This document shows positions 36,813-47,953 of a DNA stretch of 64,000 bases, one piece after another. Below the pieces are notes generated by a model. That model did no database searches. It was given only the letters and a program-made list of their open reading frames with translations, and was not told where the DNA came from. How positions within the stretch are numbered: the stretch's first letter is position 1; the number at the start of each line of letters is the position of its first letter. The DNA is from an uncultured Marinobacter sp. (GTDB taxonomy: Bacteria; Pseudomonadota; Gammaproteobacteria; Pseudomonadales; Oleiphilaceae): NCBI RefSeq assembly GCF_947259545.1, contig NZ_CAMYMK010000002.1, positions 248,001 to 312,000 of the forward strand, written 5' to 3'. A program made the translations under genes and the position numbers.

Positions 36813-37958
36813 TTAGAAGTTGTACTGGGCAGCGAACAGGACGCGGCTGGCATCACCGTCGTCACCGCTGACGTTTTCACGGTCCAGGAGCTGGTATTCA
36901 ACGCCCATCATGACGTTCTGTACCGGAGTCCATTGGTAGTTGGCCATGATGGCAGAGTTGGTTTCACTCTGGTCGGCAACCAATACGCCGTCAGCTTCGG
37001 CATCATCCCAGTCCACTTCGACCAGGCCATAACCGACGTTAACGCTACGTCCGCCGCCGAGGTTGAAGCCTGCACCAAGGGTGCCGCCGTAACCGGAGAT
37101 GGTTTCCACATCACCAGTAGCGGGATCAACATAGGCACTTGCAGCACCGAAATTATCGCCTGAGCGATACAGGTAGCTGTTTGCACCATCGGTGTAGCTC
37201 AATGAGCCCTGAATGGTGATCATGTCGCTCAGCGCCATCTTGGCAGCGACAAAGGTCGCAAAGCCGAAGGCGCTTTCATCGCTGGTGCCAGTGTCATAGC
37301 CTACCTGGTGAGCCAGGACCGCAGCTGAGTACGAGAGGCCACCGGCTGAATCCTGAAGCCGAGCGGTGAGCGATGGCAAGGCGTCTTTTTGAGCGTCATT
37401 GGCTGCATCAGTGACGAAAGAGCTGACTGGCTCCTCCAGGGAAACGGAAAGAGGGCCGGAAGTATAGCGTGCCTGCGCGGTACGGGCCTGGAAACCAGCC
37501 GCGCCGGGCATGGAGTCAAAGTCCAGAGTTGCGGTGTTACCCACGAAGCTGTTGAAGTTCGACCAGGTCTGGCCCATCAGTACGCCGTTGTATTCACCAT
37601 ACGCGTGACGAAGGCGCAGTGAACCGCCACCGCTGCCACGGAAGTCGCCTTCGACGTTAATCTTGACACCTTGAGGAGTCATGGTGGTTACGCCAAGACG
37701 GCTCTGGAAGGCATCTGCACCGAAGTGCCCGTCAGGTGCATCGTCGTTGTTTACAAGGCCGTCGAAAGAACCAGAGCGCGTGCTCAGAGCCTGATTACTG
37801 TCAACGTCGTAAGAAGCATTTAGGCGTGCGTAGCCATACACGCTCATCTCATAGTCGCCAGCGTTGAAGCTGACTGCTCCGGCTTGTCCAGCTACCCCTA
37901 GAACTGCTGCTGCTGCTGCCGTTGCACGAATTGCCATTCTCAGTTTGTTGCTTTGCAT
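36813..37958 (-). CDS. DcaP-like outer-membrane porin
   Basis: An outer-membrane beta-barrel for small solutes. ATG 37958 (MQSNKLRMAIR) has GGAG nine nt upstream and gives 381 residues; five extra codons upstream lack a site. The signal peptide ends near GVAGQAGA, and a mature N-terminus VSFNAGDYEMSVYGYARLNASYDVDS follows, as in DcaP-like porins. Alternating amphipathic strands and the C-terminal VLFAAQYNF with terminal Phe are typical of outer-membrane barrels. DcaP-like porins have been linked to dicarboxylate or aromatic uptake; the substrate here is unknown. Confidence 0.85.
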   Translation of the reverse strand: MQSNKLRMAIRATAAAAAVLGVAGQAGAVSFNAGDYEMSVYGYARLNASYDVDSNQALSTRSGSFDGLVNNDDAPDGHFGADAFQSRLGVTTMTPQGVKINVEGDFRGSGGGSLRLRHAYGEYNGVLMGQTWSNFNSFVGNTATLDFDSMPGAAGFQARTAQARYTSGPLSVSLEEPVSSFVTDAANDAQKDALPSLTARLQDSAGGLSYSAAVLAHQVGYDTGTSDESAFGFATFVAAKMALSDMITIQGSLSYTDGANSYLYRSGDNFGAASAYVDPATGDVETISGYGGTLGAGFNLGGGRSVNVGYGLVEVDWDDAEADGVLVADQSETNSAIMANYQWTPVQNVMMGVEYQLLDRENVSGDDGDASRVLFAAQYNF

Positions 37959-38119
37959 CGTTGTTGTCTCCACACATTATTTTTGTTGGACCCATTTCAA
38001 AGTAGTTACGGATCTGTGACATTTCAAATAAATTTGGTCATTAATTAGACGAATGTCTATACCCGTAATTCGTTGCTTTACAGGCATCTGCGATTCGCAG
38101 TTCGGAGTATCATTAAACT

Positions 38120-39571
38120 ATGACCTCCAAAAGTACTGATCTGGGTGCAGTAACCCTCGCCTTTCTTGATATTGAGACGACCGGTGGAAGCTCTACCAGT
38201 GACCGGATTACCGAAATTGGTATCCGTTTCTGGCGGGAGGGTGAAGTCGTGGGTGAATGGCAGACACTGGTGAATCCCGGCACGAGAATTCCACCCTTCA
38301 TTGAACGCCTTACGGGTATTTCCAACGAGATGGTGGCAGACGCGCCGCCATTTGAGGACATCGCCGACGAGCTCGAGGCGCGCCTTAAAGGTACAGTTTT
38401 TGTCGCGCACAATGCCCGCTTCGACTATGGCTTTATCAAAGCCGAGTTCCGACGATTGGGCAGGTTGTTTTCGGCGAAGGTGCTGTGCACGGTAAAGCTG
38501 TCGCGCAAGCTGTATCCGGAGTTTCGCCGCCATAATATGGATTCGTTGATTGAGCGGCATGGTCTGGGGCAGGTGCGGCGGCACCGGGCTATGGGGGATG
38601 TCTCCGCGATGCACTCGTTCTTCACTCATGCCCTGGCTGATAAGGGAACAGACGCTGTGGGTGAGGCTGTTCAGGTGTTATTGCAGCGACCGAGTATCCC
38701 CTCTCATTTACCGATGGATGTACTGGATGAGTTACCTCGAAGTCCCGGCGTGTACCGTTTTTATGGTGAGAATGAGGTTCTTCTGTACGTAGGGAAAAGC
38801 ACGAACATTGCACAAAGGGTGGCTTCGCATTTTTCGGGAGACCATAACTCCAGCCGGGGCGTTCGGTTGTCAGAGAGTCTGCGGCGGGTGGAGTGGACCG
38901 AGACAGCTGGCGAACTCGGCGCTCTGCTGCTGGAATTAAAGCAGATAAAATCCCTCAAGCCGATGTTCAATCGCCGTTCGAGAGCTGCCAAGCAGTTGGT
39001 CAGTATTGAGCTGGCAGAGAATGAAGGGGGCTATCTTCGTGCCCGGCTGGTGCGGGAAATACGACCGGATCGTCTGGGGGATTACTTCGGACTGTTCCGC
39101 AGCAAGCGTGATGCCGAGAAGGCTTTAAGCGGAATTGCTGCCAGCAACGAGTTGTGCAACCAGTTGCTTGGTCTGGAGCCAGAACAGGGAGGCCCGTGTT
39201 TTCAGCGCGCACTCGGACGTTGTAAAGGTGCATGCGAAGGGCATGAAGATGTCGTCCGCTATAACCTGAGGGTACAGATTGCGTTCCATGCCCTGCGGCT
39301 TATTACCTGGCCCTGGAAAGGGCCGGTGGGGGTGGTGGAGCGAAACATCGATACGGGTGTTAGCGATATCCTGGTGATCTATAACTGGGTTCACGTTGCA
39401 ACGGTCCACAGTGAGAAGGATCTGCATGATCTGTCCCTCCGGGGGCAGGCCGTGACATTTGATCTGGATTCCTACAAGTTGCTGGTCAGGGCTTTGATAG
39501 GGCGTGACAAGCGGAAGCTGCAATTGATCGACCTGCCTGCCCTTGGGGAACCGGATGTGCTGATGTCCTGA
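38120..39571 (+). CDS. DnaQ-like exonuclease fused to a GIY-YIG (Cho/UvrC-type) domain
   Basis: A 483-residue two-nuclease fusion, probably for DNA repair. The N-terminal 3'-5' exonuclease domain (1-175) has the DEDDh residues in FLDIETTG, HNARFDYGF and HRAMGDVSA. A GIY-YIG module (about 205-290) shows PGVYRFYGENEVLLYVGKS and NIAQRVASHF. The rest resembles the Cho/UvrC N-terminal half, including a Cys cluster in CFQRALGRCKGAC. E. coli Cho lacks the exonuclease. The ATG is 12 nt after GGAG. astC follows 54 bp later, but a shared role is unlikely. Confidence 0.85.
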   Translation: MTSKSTDLGAVTLAFLDIETTGGSSTSDRITEIGIRFWREGEVVGEWQTLVNPGTRIPPFIERLTGISNEMVADAPPFEDIADELEARLKGTVFVAHNARFDYGFIKAEFRRLGRLFSAKVLCTVKLSRKLYPEFRRHNMDSLIERHGLGQVRRHRAMGDVSAMHSFFTHALADKGTDAVGEAVQVLLQRPSIPSHLPMDVLDELPRSPGVYRFYGENEVLLYVGKSTNIAQRVASHFSGDHNSSRGVRLSESLRRVEWTETAGELGALLLELKQIKSLKPMFNRRSRAAKQLVSIELAENEGGYLRARLVREIRPDRLGDYFGLFRSKRDAEKALSGIAASNELCNQLLGLEPEQGGPCFQRALGRCKGACEGHEDVVRYNLRVQIAFHALRLITWPWKGPVGVVERNIDTGVSDILVIYNWVHVATVHSEKDLHDLSLRGQAVTFDLDSYKLLVRALIGRDKRKLQLIDLPALGEPDVLMS

Positions 39572-40849
<1,278 letters not shown>

Positions 40850-40889
40850 CACGGTAATTGGTTCAGGAAAGGCGAGTACGAAGATAGAG

Positions 40890-40981
40890 GTGTAGGTGGG
40901 GTGACGATTATTTTTATGCGCCGACTGTCTGAGCAAAGCGAGTTCCACGGCGCATAAAAATAATCGTCACCCCATCTGCAC
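40890..40981 (+). repeat. Family B intergenic hairpin, copy B2 (inside the ast operon)
   Basis: Arms of 34 bp (40890-40923 and 40948-40981, two G-U pairs) enclose a 24-nt loop carrying CTGTCTGAGCAAAGCGAGTT, the same 20 nt as copy B1 but with unrelated arms. It lies between astC and aruF, where it would strongly affect read-through or mRNA stability. Confidence 0.85.
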
Positions 40982-41018
40982 AACCTCCAGAAGCCAAAAC
41001 CAATAAAGGGGAGGCCTT

Positions 41019-42035
41019 ATGTGGTTGGTCCGTCCGATTAAAATGGATGACCTGAAAGGTGTACTGGGCATCTCTGGGAAACAGGGTGCAAGGCTGTCAT
41101 CGACCCTGCCAAAACAGGAAGACGCGTTAGCGGCCAAGATAGACTGCTCAGCCCGCTCCTTTGCTGATAAGCTCAAAACCGGAGAGTCCGCCCGTTTTCT
41201 GTTTGTTCTTCAGAACACCGCCACCGGCAAGATTCATGGTGTCGCCGGTATCGACGCCAGGGCTGGTAACGGCCAGCCTTTCTATAATTACCGACGGGAT
41301 GCACTCATTCACGCATCCCATGAGCTGGGAGTGTCCCGTCGGGTTGAAGTTCTGTATCCATCACATGCACTGACGGACACCTCGCTGCTGTGTGCGTTTG
41401 CCATCGACCCCGAATTGAAAGGAACAGACGCCTTCGAGTTGCTTTCCCGGGCCCGTTTGATGTTCATTGCCGAACACCGGGAATGGTTCAGTCGCCGTAT
41501 GGTGGTGGAAATCCAGGGTGTCCAGACCAGTCGTGGAGAAGTGCCATTCTGGGACAGTCTGGGGCGGCACTTTTTCGATATGGATTTTGAAACCGCAGAC
41601 CAGCACTCGGGCCTGCTCAGCAAGACCTTTATCGCCGAGCTGATGCCGCCTAATCCGATCTACGTCACCTTGCTCTCCGCGGCCGCCCAGAAGGCACTTG
41701 GGCAACCCCACGAGCTTACCGGACCAACCTACGAGTTGCTGCAACATGAAGGCTTCAGCGCCGGTTGTTACGTGGATATTTTCGACGCGGGCCCCGTCCT
41801 GGAGGCCCGAACCGACAGCCTGAGAACCGTGGTGACCAGCCACCGTGCTGTGCTGCATGGCAACCCTGGCGATAACGGCGATATCTGTCTGATCTCTGCC
41901 GGATGGGGCGAGGCATTCCGCTGTACCCTGACACCCTTGGGTGAAACCCTCAAGAATGAGGTCAAGGTGCCGGTGAGTACTTGGCAATGCCTCGGATGCA
42001 GCTCCGGAGATGACGTGAGGATGGCCCCACTATGA
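41019..42035 (+). CDS. aruF: Arginine/ornithine N-succinyltransferase, alpha subunit
   Basis: First enzyme of the AST pathway, transferring succinyl from succinyl-CoA to arginine. In Pseudomonas it is a heteromer of AruF and AruG, and the two tandem paralogues here match that. The 338-residue protein has the AstA fold: VRPIKMDDL, FYNYRRDALIHASHELGVSRRVE, AELMPPNPIYVTLLSAAAQ and DIFDAGPVLEA. AAGGGGAGG precedes the ATG. It is less conserved at the N-terminus than its neighbour, as AruF is. A 5' hairpin of family B separates it from astC. Confidence 0.92.
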   Translation: MWLVRPIKMDDLKGVLGISGKQGARLSSTLPKQEDALAAKIDCSARSFADKLKTGESARFLFVLQNTATGKIHGVAGIDARAGNGQPFYNYRRDALIHASHELGVSRRVEVLYPSHALTDTSLLCAFAIDPELKGTDAFELLSRARLMFIAEHREWFSRRMVVEIQGVQTSRGEVPFWDSLGRHFFDMDFETADQHSGLLSKTFIAELMPPNPIYVTLLSAAAQKALGQPHELTGPTYELLQHEGFSAGCYVDIFDAGPVLEARTDSLRTVVTSHRAVLHGNPGDNGDICLISAGWGEAFRCTLTPLGETLKNEVKVPVSTWQCLGCSSGDDVRMAPL

Positions 42036-42069
42036 TCATCTGCAAGCCCACCAATTCCGGGAGGTTCCC

Positions 42070-43167
42070 ATGCTGGTAATTCGTCCGTTGCAGGAAACCG
42101 ATCTGGAGGCGTTGTACGACATGGCCCAGAATGCGGGGAAGGGACTGACCACCTTGCCCGCAGACCGGGAGTTGCTTGAACGCAAGATCGAGCATGCCCG
42201 GGAAACCTTCAATCAGCGGTGTGCCCCGGAAGCCGGCCTGTACCTGTTCGCACTGGAAGATACCGAACTCAAACGCTGCGTCGGCATCAGTGGCATTCAG
42301 GCCCGGGTGGGGCTGGATGAGGTGTTCTATAACTATCGGTTAAGCGTGACCGTCAATGCTTCGCGGGAACTCGGGGTACATGTGCGTACGCCGACCCTGC
42401 ACCTGTCCAACGACATGACCGACACCACTGAAATCTGTTCGCTGTTGTTGTCTGACAGCCATCGCGGTGGTGGCAACGGCTTGTTGTTGTCCCGTTGTCG
42501 TTTCATGTACCTGGACAGTTTCCGCAAACACTTTTCGGAAAAGGTCTTCGCGGAAATGCGAGGGGTATCGGACAAACACGGGCGCAGTCCGTTATGGGAT
42601 GCCCTGGGCAGCCAGTTTTTTGATATGGAATTCAGCGAGGCAGACATGCTGTCGGGTCTTGGCAACAAGTCCTTTATTGCCGAGCTGATGCCGAAGTATC
42701 CCATTTACGTGCCGATGCTACCGGATGCGGCCCGGGCGGTGGTGGGCAGGGTTCATGACAACACCGCGCCCGCCCTGAGGATGCTGCAGGAGGAAGGGTT
42801 CAACTTCAACGGGCTGGTGGATATTTTTGATGGTGGGCCCGTGGTGGAAGCCTTTGTGCACAATATTCGCACGGTGCGGGAGAGTATCAGCCGGCATGCG
42901 CTGGTCAGTCACAAGCCTATGGACCTGAATTTGCCAGCGTCGGAGCGTGTCATGATTTCCAACGTCTCGTTCCGGGACTTTCGGGTAACCACCATACCAG
43001 CGGAATGTATCGGGCCCGATACTGTCACCTTGAATAAGGAGGTTGCGGAAGCTCTGCTGGTGGAATCCGGCGATCAGGTTCGTCTGGCACCCTTGAAAGA
43101 CGTTGGTCCGCAGGCCATCCATACAGTAAGAGAACATGGCCATGTCAGCCGGTCCCCCTGGGGGTAG
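42070..43167 (+). CDS. aruG: Arginine N-succinyltransferase, beta subunit
   Basis: Second AstA paralogue, 365 residues. It has a typical N-terminus MLVIRPLQETDLEALYDMA, then FYNYRLSVTVNASRELGVH, LFLLL-like core CSLLLSDSHRGGGNGLLLSRCR and SFIAELMPKYPIYVPMLPDAAR. Pairing with aruF suggests the heteromeric Pseudomonas-type enzyme. It starts 34 bp after aruF with GGGAGG upstream. The last 20 residues extend beyond the usual C-terminus and are not obviously conserved. Confidence 0.94.
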   Translation: MLVIRPLQETDLEALYDMAQNAGKGLTTLPADRELLERKIEHARETFNQRCAPEAGLYLFALEDTELKRCVGISGIQARVGLDEVFYNYRLSVTVNASRELGVHVRTPTLHLSNDMTDTTEICSLLLSDSHRGGGNGLLLSRCRFMYLDSFRKHFSEKVFAEMRGVSDKHGRSPLWDALGSQFFDMEFSEADMLSGLGNKSFIAELMPKYPIYVPMLPDAARAVVGRVHDNTAPALRMLQEEGFNFNGLVDIFDGGPVVEAFVHNIRTVRESISRHALVSHKPMDLNLPASERVMISNVSFRDFRVTTIPAECIGPDTVTLNKEVAEALLVESGDQVRLAPLKDVGPQAIHTVREHGHVSRSPWG

Positions 43168-44706
<1,539 letters not shown>

Positions 44707-44717
44707 TGGACTGACTC

Positions 44718-46058
44718 ATGCCCAAGCACGCGGTAGAAGCCAATTTCGATGGCCTGGTTGGCCCCACCCATAATTACGCTGGATTGTCCTGGGGTAACGT
44801 AGCGTCCAAGTCCAATGTGAATGCGGTGTCCAGCCCCAGGGAAGCCGCGCTTCAGGGCCTGGCCAAGATGAAACGGCTGGCGGACCGGGGTTACGTTCAG
44901 GGTGTTTTGCCTCCGCACGAGCGGCCCCACATTCCCACCCTGAAGTCACTGGGCTTTACCGGATCGGACAAGGCGGTGCTGGCGGCCGTTGCCAGGGAGA
45001 ATCCCTCAATTCTGGCAGCAGCATCGTCTGCGTCTGCGATGTGGACCGCCAACGCGGCCACGGTGTCACCCAGCGCCGATACCTCCGATCATCGTGTGCA
45101 CTTCACGCCGGCCAACCTGAGTGCCAAGTTTCATCGCTCCATTGAGCATGTGGTGACCGGCAGAGTGCTGAAATCCATTTTTGCCGATGATGCCTGGTTT
45201 GCCCATCATCCGGCGCTGCCATCGGTCAGCCATTTCGGCGATGAAGGGGCGGCCAACCATACCCGTTTGTGCAGCCGTTATGGAGAGCCGGGTGTGGAGT
45301 TGTTCGTCTACGGTCAGGTGGCGTTCAATGAACTGGCGCCGGCTCCGGTAAAATATCCGGCGCGACAAAGCCTGGAGGCTTCCCGGGCTATCGCCCGCCT
45401 GCACGGCCTGAATGACAGCCACGTGGTCTTTGCCCAGCAGAATCCGGCGGCTATTGATGCCGGGGTGTTCCATAACGATGTGATTGCCGTGGGTAATGCC
45501 AATACCCTGTTCTACCATGAGCTGGCATTCCTGAAGGAAGAGCAGGTGCTGGCGGATATTCGCAGCCGCCTGGCCGGTACCGAATTGCAGGCGGTGCGCG
45601 TCAGCAGTGCCGAGGTACCCATTGAGGATGCAGTGCAATCGTACCTGTTCAATAGTCAATTGCTGAACACTGCCGACGGTATGTTGCTGGCGGTGCCCGG
45701 AGAGTGTCGTGAAGTTCGGTCGGTCAGCCGCTATCTGGATGACCTGGTGAAGGGCGATGGCCCGATCACCTCAGTGGAGGTCTTTGACGTCAAACAGTCT
45801 ATGCGCAATGGCGGTGGCCCGGCGTGCCTGCGCTTGCGCGTCGCACTGAACGACGACGAACTGAAGGCCATGCACCATGGCGTGCTGCTGAACGATGCCC
45901 TGTACGAGCGCCTGACAACGTGGGTTGAAGCCCATTACCGTGAGGAACTGTCGACAGAAGATCTGGCGGATCCGATGCTGCTTGATGAAGTCCGCAAGGC
46001 GCTGGATGAGCTGACCGGCATTCTCGGTCTGGGCTCCATCTACGATTTTCAGCTCTGA
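44718..46058 (+). CDS. astB: N-succinylarginine dihydrolase
   Basis: Second step of the AST pathway: hydrolyses N2-succinylarginine to succinylornithine, CO2 and ammonia, by an amidinotransferase-like fold. The 446-residue product begins with [21 protein letters not shown]. It has the catalytic His in [13 protein letters not shown] and the Cys in [11 protein letters not shown]. It starts 11 bp after astD. Its last 10 nt overlap the end of the convergent TetR gene. astE, which normally follows, has been displaced to 50996-52042. Confidence 0.95.
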   Translation: MPKHAVEANFDGLVGPTHNYAGLSWGNVASKSNVNAVSSPREAALQGLAKMKRLADRGYVQGVLPPHERPHIPTLKSLGFTGSDKAVLAAVARENPSILAAASSASAMWTANAATVSPSADTSDHRVHFTPANLSAKFHRSIEHVVTGRVLKSIFADDAWFAHHPALPSVSHFGDEGAANHTRLCSRYGEPGVELFVYGQVAFNELAPAPVKYPARQSLEASRAIARLHGLNDSHVVFAQQNPAAIDAGVFHNDVIAVGNANTLFYHELAFLKEEQVLADIRSRLAGTELQAVRVSSAEVPIEDAVQSYLFNSQLLNTADGMLLAVPGECREVRSVSRYLDDLVKGDGPITSVEVFDVKQSMRNGGGPACLRLRVALNDDELKAMHHGVLLNDALYERLTTWVEAHYREELSTEDLADPMLLDEVRKALDELTGILGLGSIYDFQL

Positions 46059-46708
46059 ATGGAAGAGGTCAGCATGTCCATTGTGTGACGAATCAGTGCG
46101 TTCGCAGAAAAAGTGGTGGGCGTACGTGGCGATTCGTCGCCTTCCCGCTCTGCCATTTCACTCTGGCACAACAGAATCACACCGTGCAGTGCACCCCGAA
46201 GGTACAGCGCCGTTTGCTCCGGGTCGCGAATCCGCGCCCGGTTCATGGTGCCATCCTCGAGACCCAGGCGGATTGCCCCTACCATCAGTTCCATCAACTC
46301 GGATTTTGAGCACAGCATGTCCATGGCCTGTTGTTCGTCCGCTTCCGTCATAGCGGTGGACGCCTTGGTCATCGCTGAAAAGTAATCCGGTTCTTCCAGG
46401 TAAAAGTGGTAGTAGGCCTCGCCCATGGCAGTGATCTGCGCCAGCCCTGTGGTGGCGGTGTCCCGTGCCTGCTCGAAACGGCGGCACAGGCTTTGGCCCG
46501 CACGCAGCATGATGCCTCGCTGGATTGCCGCCTTGTCCTTGAAGTAAACGTACAGCAGCGCACGGCTCAGGCTGGCAGTGCGGGCTATGTCATCCATGGA
46601 AGTGCGGTCGTAACCTTTCTCCGAGAATACCAGTTCGGCGGCATCCAGGATGGCATCGTAGCGGGCCTGCTTTTCCCGCTCCCTACGTGTTTTCAACTTC
46701 TCGCTCAT
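46049..46708 (-). CDS. TetR family repressor of the adjacent efflux pump
   Basis: A 219-residue TetR regulator. The N-terminal helix-turn-helix domain (about 15-62) reads [40 protein letters not shown] (split here by domain, not by motif); the remainder is a ligand-binding helical bundle. It is divergent from an RND membrane-fusion protein, and a palindrome in the intergenic region overlaps the pump promoter, so it most likely represses the pump and itself. The inducer is unknown. Confidence 0.9.
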   Translation of the reverse strand: MSEKLKTRREREKQARYDAILDAAELVFSEKGYDRTSMDDIARTASLSRALLYVYFKDKAAIQRGIMLRAGQSLCRRFEQARDTATTGLAQITAMGEAYYHFYLEEPDYFSAMTKASTAMTEADEQQAMDMLCSKSELMELMVGAIRLGLEDGTMNRARIRDPEQTALYLRGALHGVILLCQSEMAEREGDESPRTPTTFSANALIRHTMDMLTSSIQS

Positions 46709-46771
46709 TCTCGTGTCCGGTCGGTGGAAACTGCACTGTCATCATACCTTATGACAGATAAAAACCGATTA

Positions 46772-46799
46772 TTGACAAATTGTCAAAGAATGACATTAT
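46772..46799 (+). promoter_or_regulatory. Efflux pump promoter with overlapping TetR palindrome
   Basis: TTGACAAATTGTCAA (46772-46786) is a perfect palindrome with a central A. Its first six bases serve as a consensus -35 element, and CATTAT (46794-46799) follows at 16 bp as the -10. Repressor binding would block RNA polymerase. Confidence 0.65.
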
Positions 46800-46873
46800 G
46801 TCTTTTAACAACGATTGCTTCCAGGGACTTCGGGGCAGCCAAAACATCACAAACACGGAAGGAAGGGCCGGTC

Positions 46874-47953
46874 ATGAATCCGAATCGAGTCATCATCAAA
46901 CCTTTTCTGATTGCTGCCGCTGTGCTGATCATGGCGGGCTGCAAAGCCCAGGACACTTCACATGAGAGCGCCGTCCAGGCGGTCTCCGTTCGAACGGCAG
47001 AAGTCGCGGGCGGTCAGACCGAAGGGATTCCCCTGAGGTTTTCCGGGATCATCCGTGCCACCCAGAGAGCTACCCTGACGTTCCAGGTGAGCGGAACGCT
47101 GCGTGAGCGCGATGTCGAACTTGGCCAGCAGGTCTCCGAGGGTGATTTGCTGGCGCGGGTGTATAACCCGGCGCTCGAGCCGGCCCGTGATTCGGCCCGC
47201 GCCCGGTTGGACGAACTGAACACCCAGTATGACCAGGCAAAACGGGAGTGGGAGCGGTCCAGCCGGTTACACGAGCGGGGCGTGGTTTCCGAACAGACTC
47301 TGGAGCAGCTTGCTGCCCGTCGTGATGGCTTGCGAGCCAGTGTCGCCACTGCCCGGGCTTCGCTGGCGGAGGCGTCGCGATTGCTGGAAGAGAGTGTGTT
47401 GAGGGCCCCGTTTAATGGCCGTGTGGAAGCCGTGCTGGTTGAGCGGGATGAATTCGTCGCTGCCGGTCAGCCGGTGATACGGTTGTCTTCCCCCAAGGGC
47501 CGGGAAGTGGAAGTTCGGGTGCCGGCTTATATGCTCGGCCACGTCAGCCTGGGGCAACTGTTACCGGTCTGGTCGGTACAGGACCGGACCCGCGCGCCGG
47601 AGACCGGTTCCGTCGTCGAGATTGCGCAGGCAGGGGGCGTGCGGGGCGAGCTGCATCCGGTACTGGTGAGTCTGCCGGCAGATACCCTGGAGCCGGGTGA
47701 GCCAGTTGAAGTGGGCATCACGCCAACCGAGGTGGTGGCCACCACGGTTCCACTGCTGTCAGTCATGAAATCCCCCAGCGGTGCCAGTGTCTTTCGAGTA
47801 GCGGACGGCATCGCACGCCGAGTCCCCGTCAGGGTTCAGCGTGTGATCGGTGAACGTGTGGTGGTGGATGCCAAGGACCTCGAAGCCGGCGATCAGGTCG
47901 TTTACGCGGGCATGACACGGATAACCGATGGTGACGCCGTGGAGGTGCACTGA
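46874..47953 (+). CDS. RND efflux membrane-fusion lipoprotein
   Basis: Periplasmic adaptor of a tripartite RND pump. ATG 46874 gives 359 residues; the open frame runs far upstream but lacks a start there. The signal peptide ends in VLIMAGC (Cys23), a lipobox. A lipoyl-like/barrel-sandwich pair (FQVSGTLRERDVELGQQVSEGDLLARV and LRAPFNGRVEAVLVERDEFV) flanks a coiled-coil hairpin. The stop overlaps the start of the RND transporter gene (TGATG). No outer-membrane factor gene is nearby, so TolC-type protein may be shared. Confidence 0.92.
   Translation: MNPNRVIIKPFLIAAAVLIMAGCKAQDTSHESAVQAVSVRTAEVAGGQTEGIPLRFSGIIRATQRATLTFQVSGTLRERDVELGQQVSEGDLLARVYNPALEPARDSARARLDELNTQYDQAKREWERSSRLHERGVVSEQTLEQLAARRDGLRASVATARASLAEASRLLEESVLRAPFNGRVEAVLVERDEFVAAGQPVIRLSSPKGREVEVRVPAYMLGHVSLGQLLPVWSVQDRTRAPETGSVVEIAQAGGVRGELHPVLVSLPADTLEPGEPVEVGITPTEVVATTVPLLSVMKSPSGASVFRVADGIARRVPVRVQRVIGERVVVDAKDLEAGDQVVYAGMTRITDGDAVEVH

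Noticed and set aside
46406..46873. N-terminal 156-residue extension of the RND adaptor
   Set aside because: The extension runs through the divergent TetR gene and the promoter; the lipoprotein signal at 46874 is the natural start.
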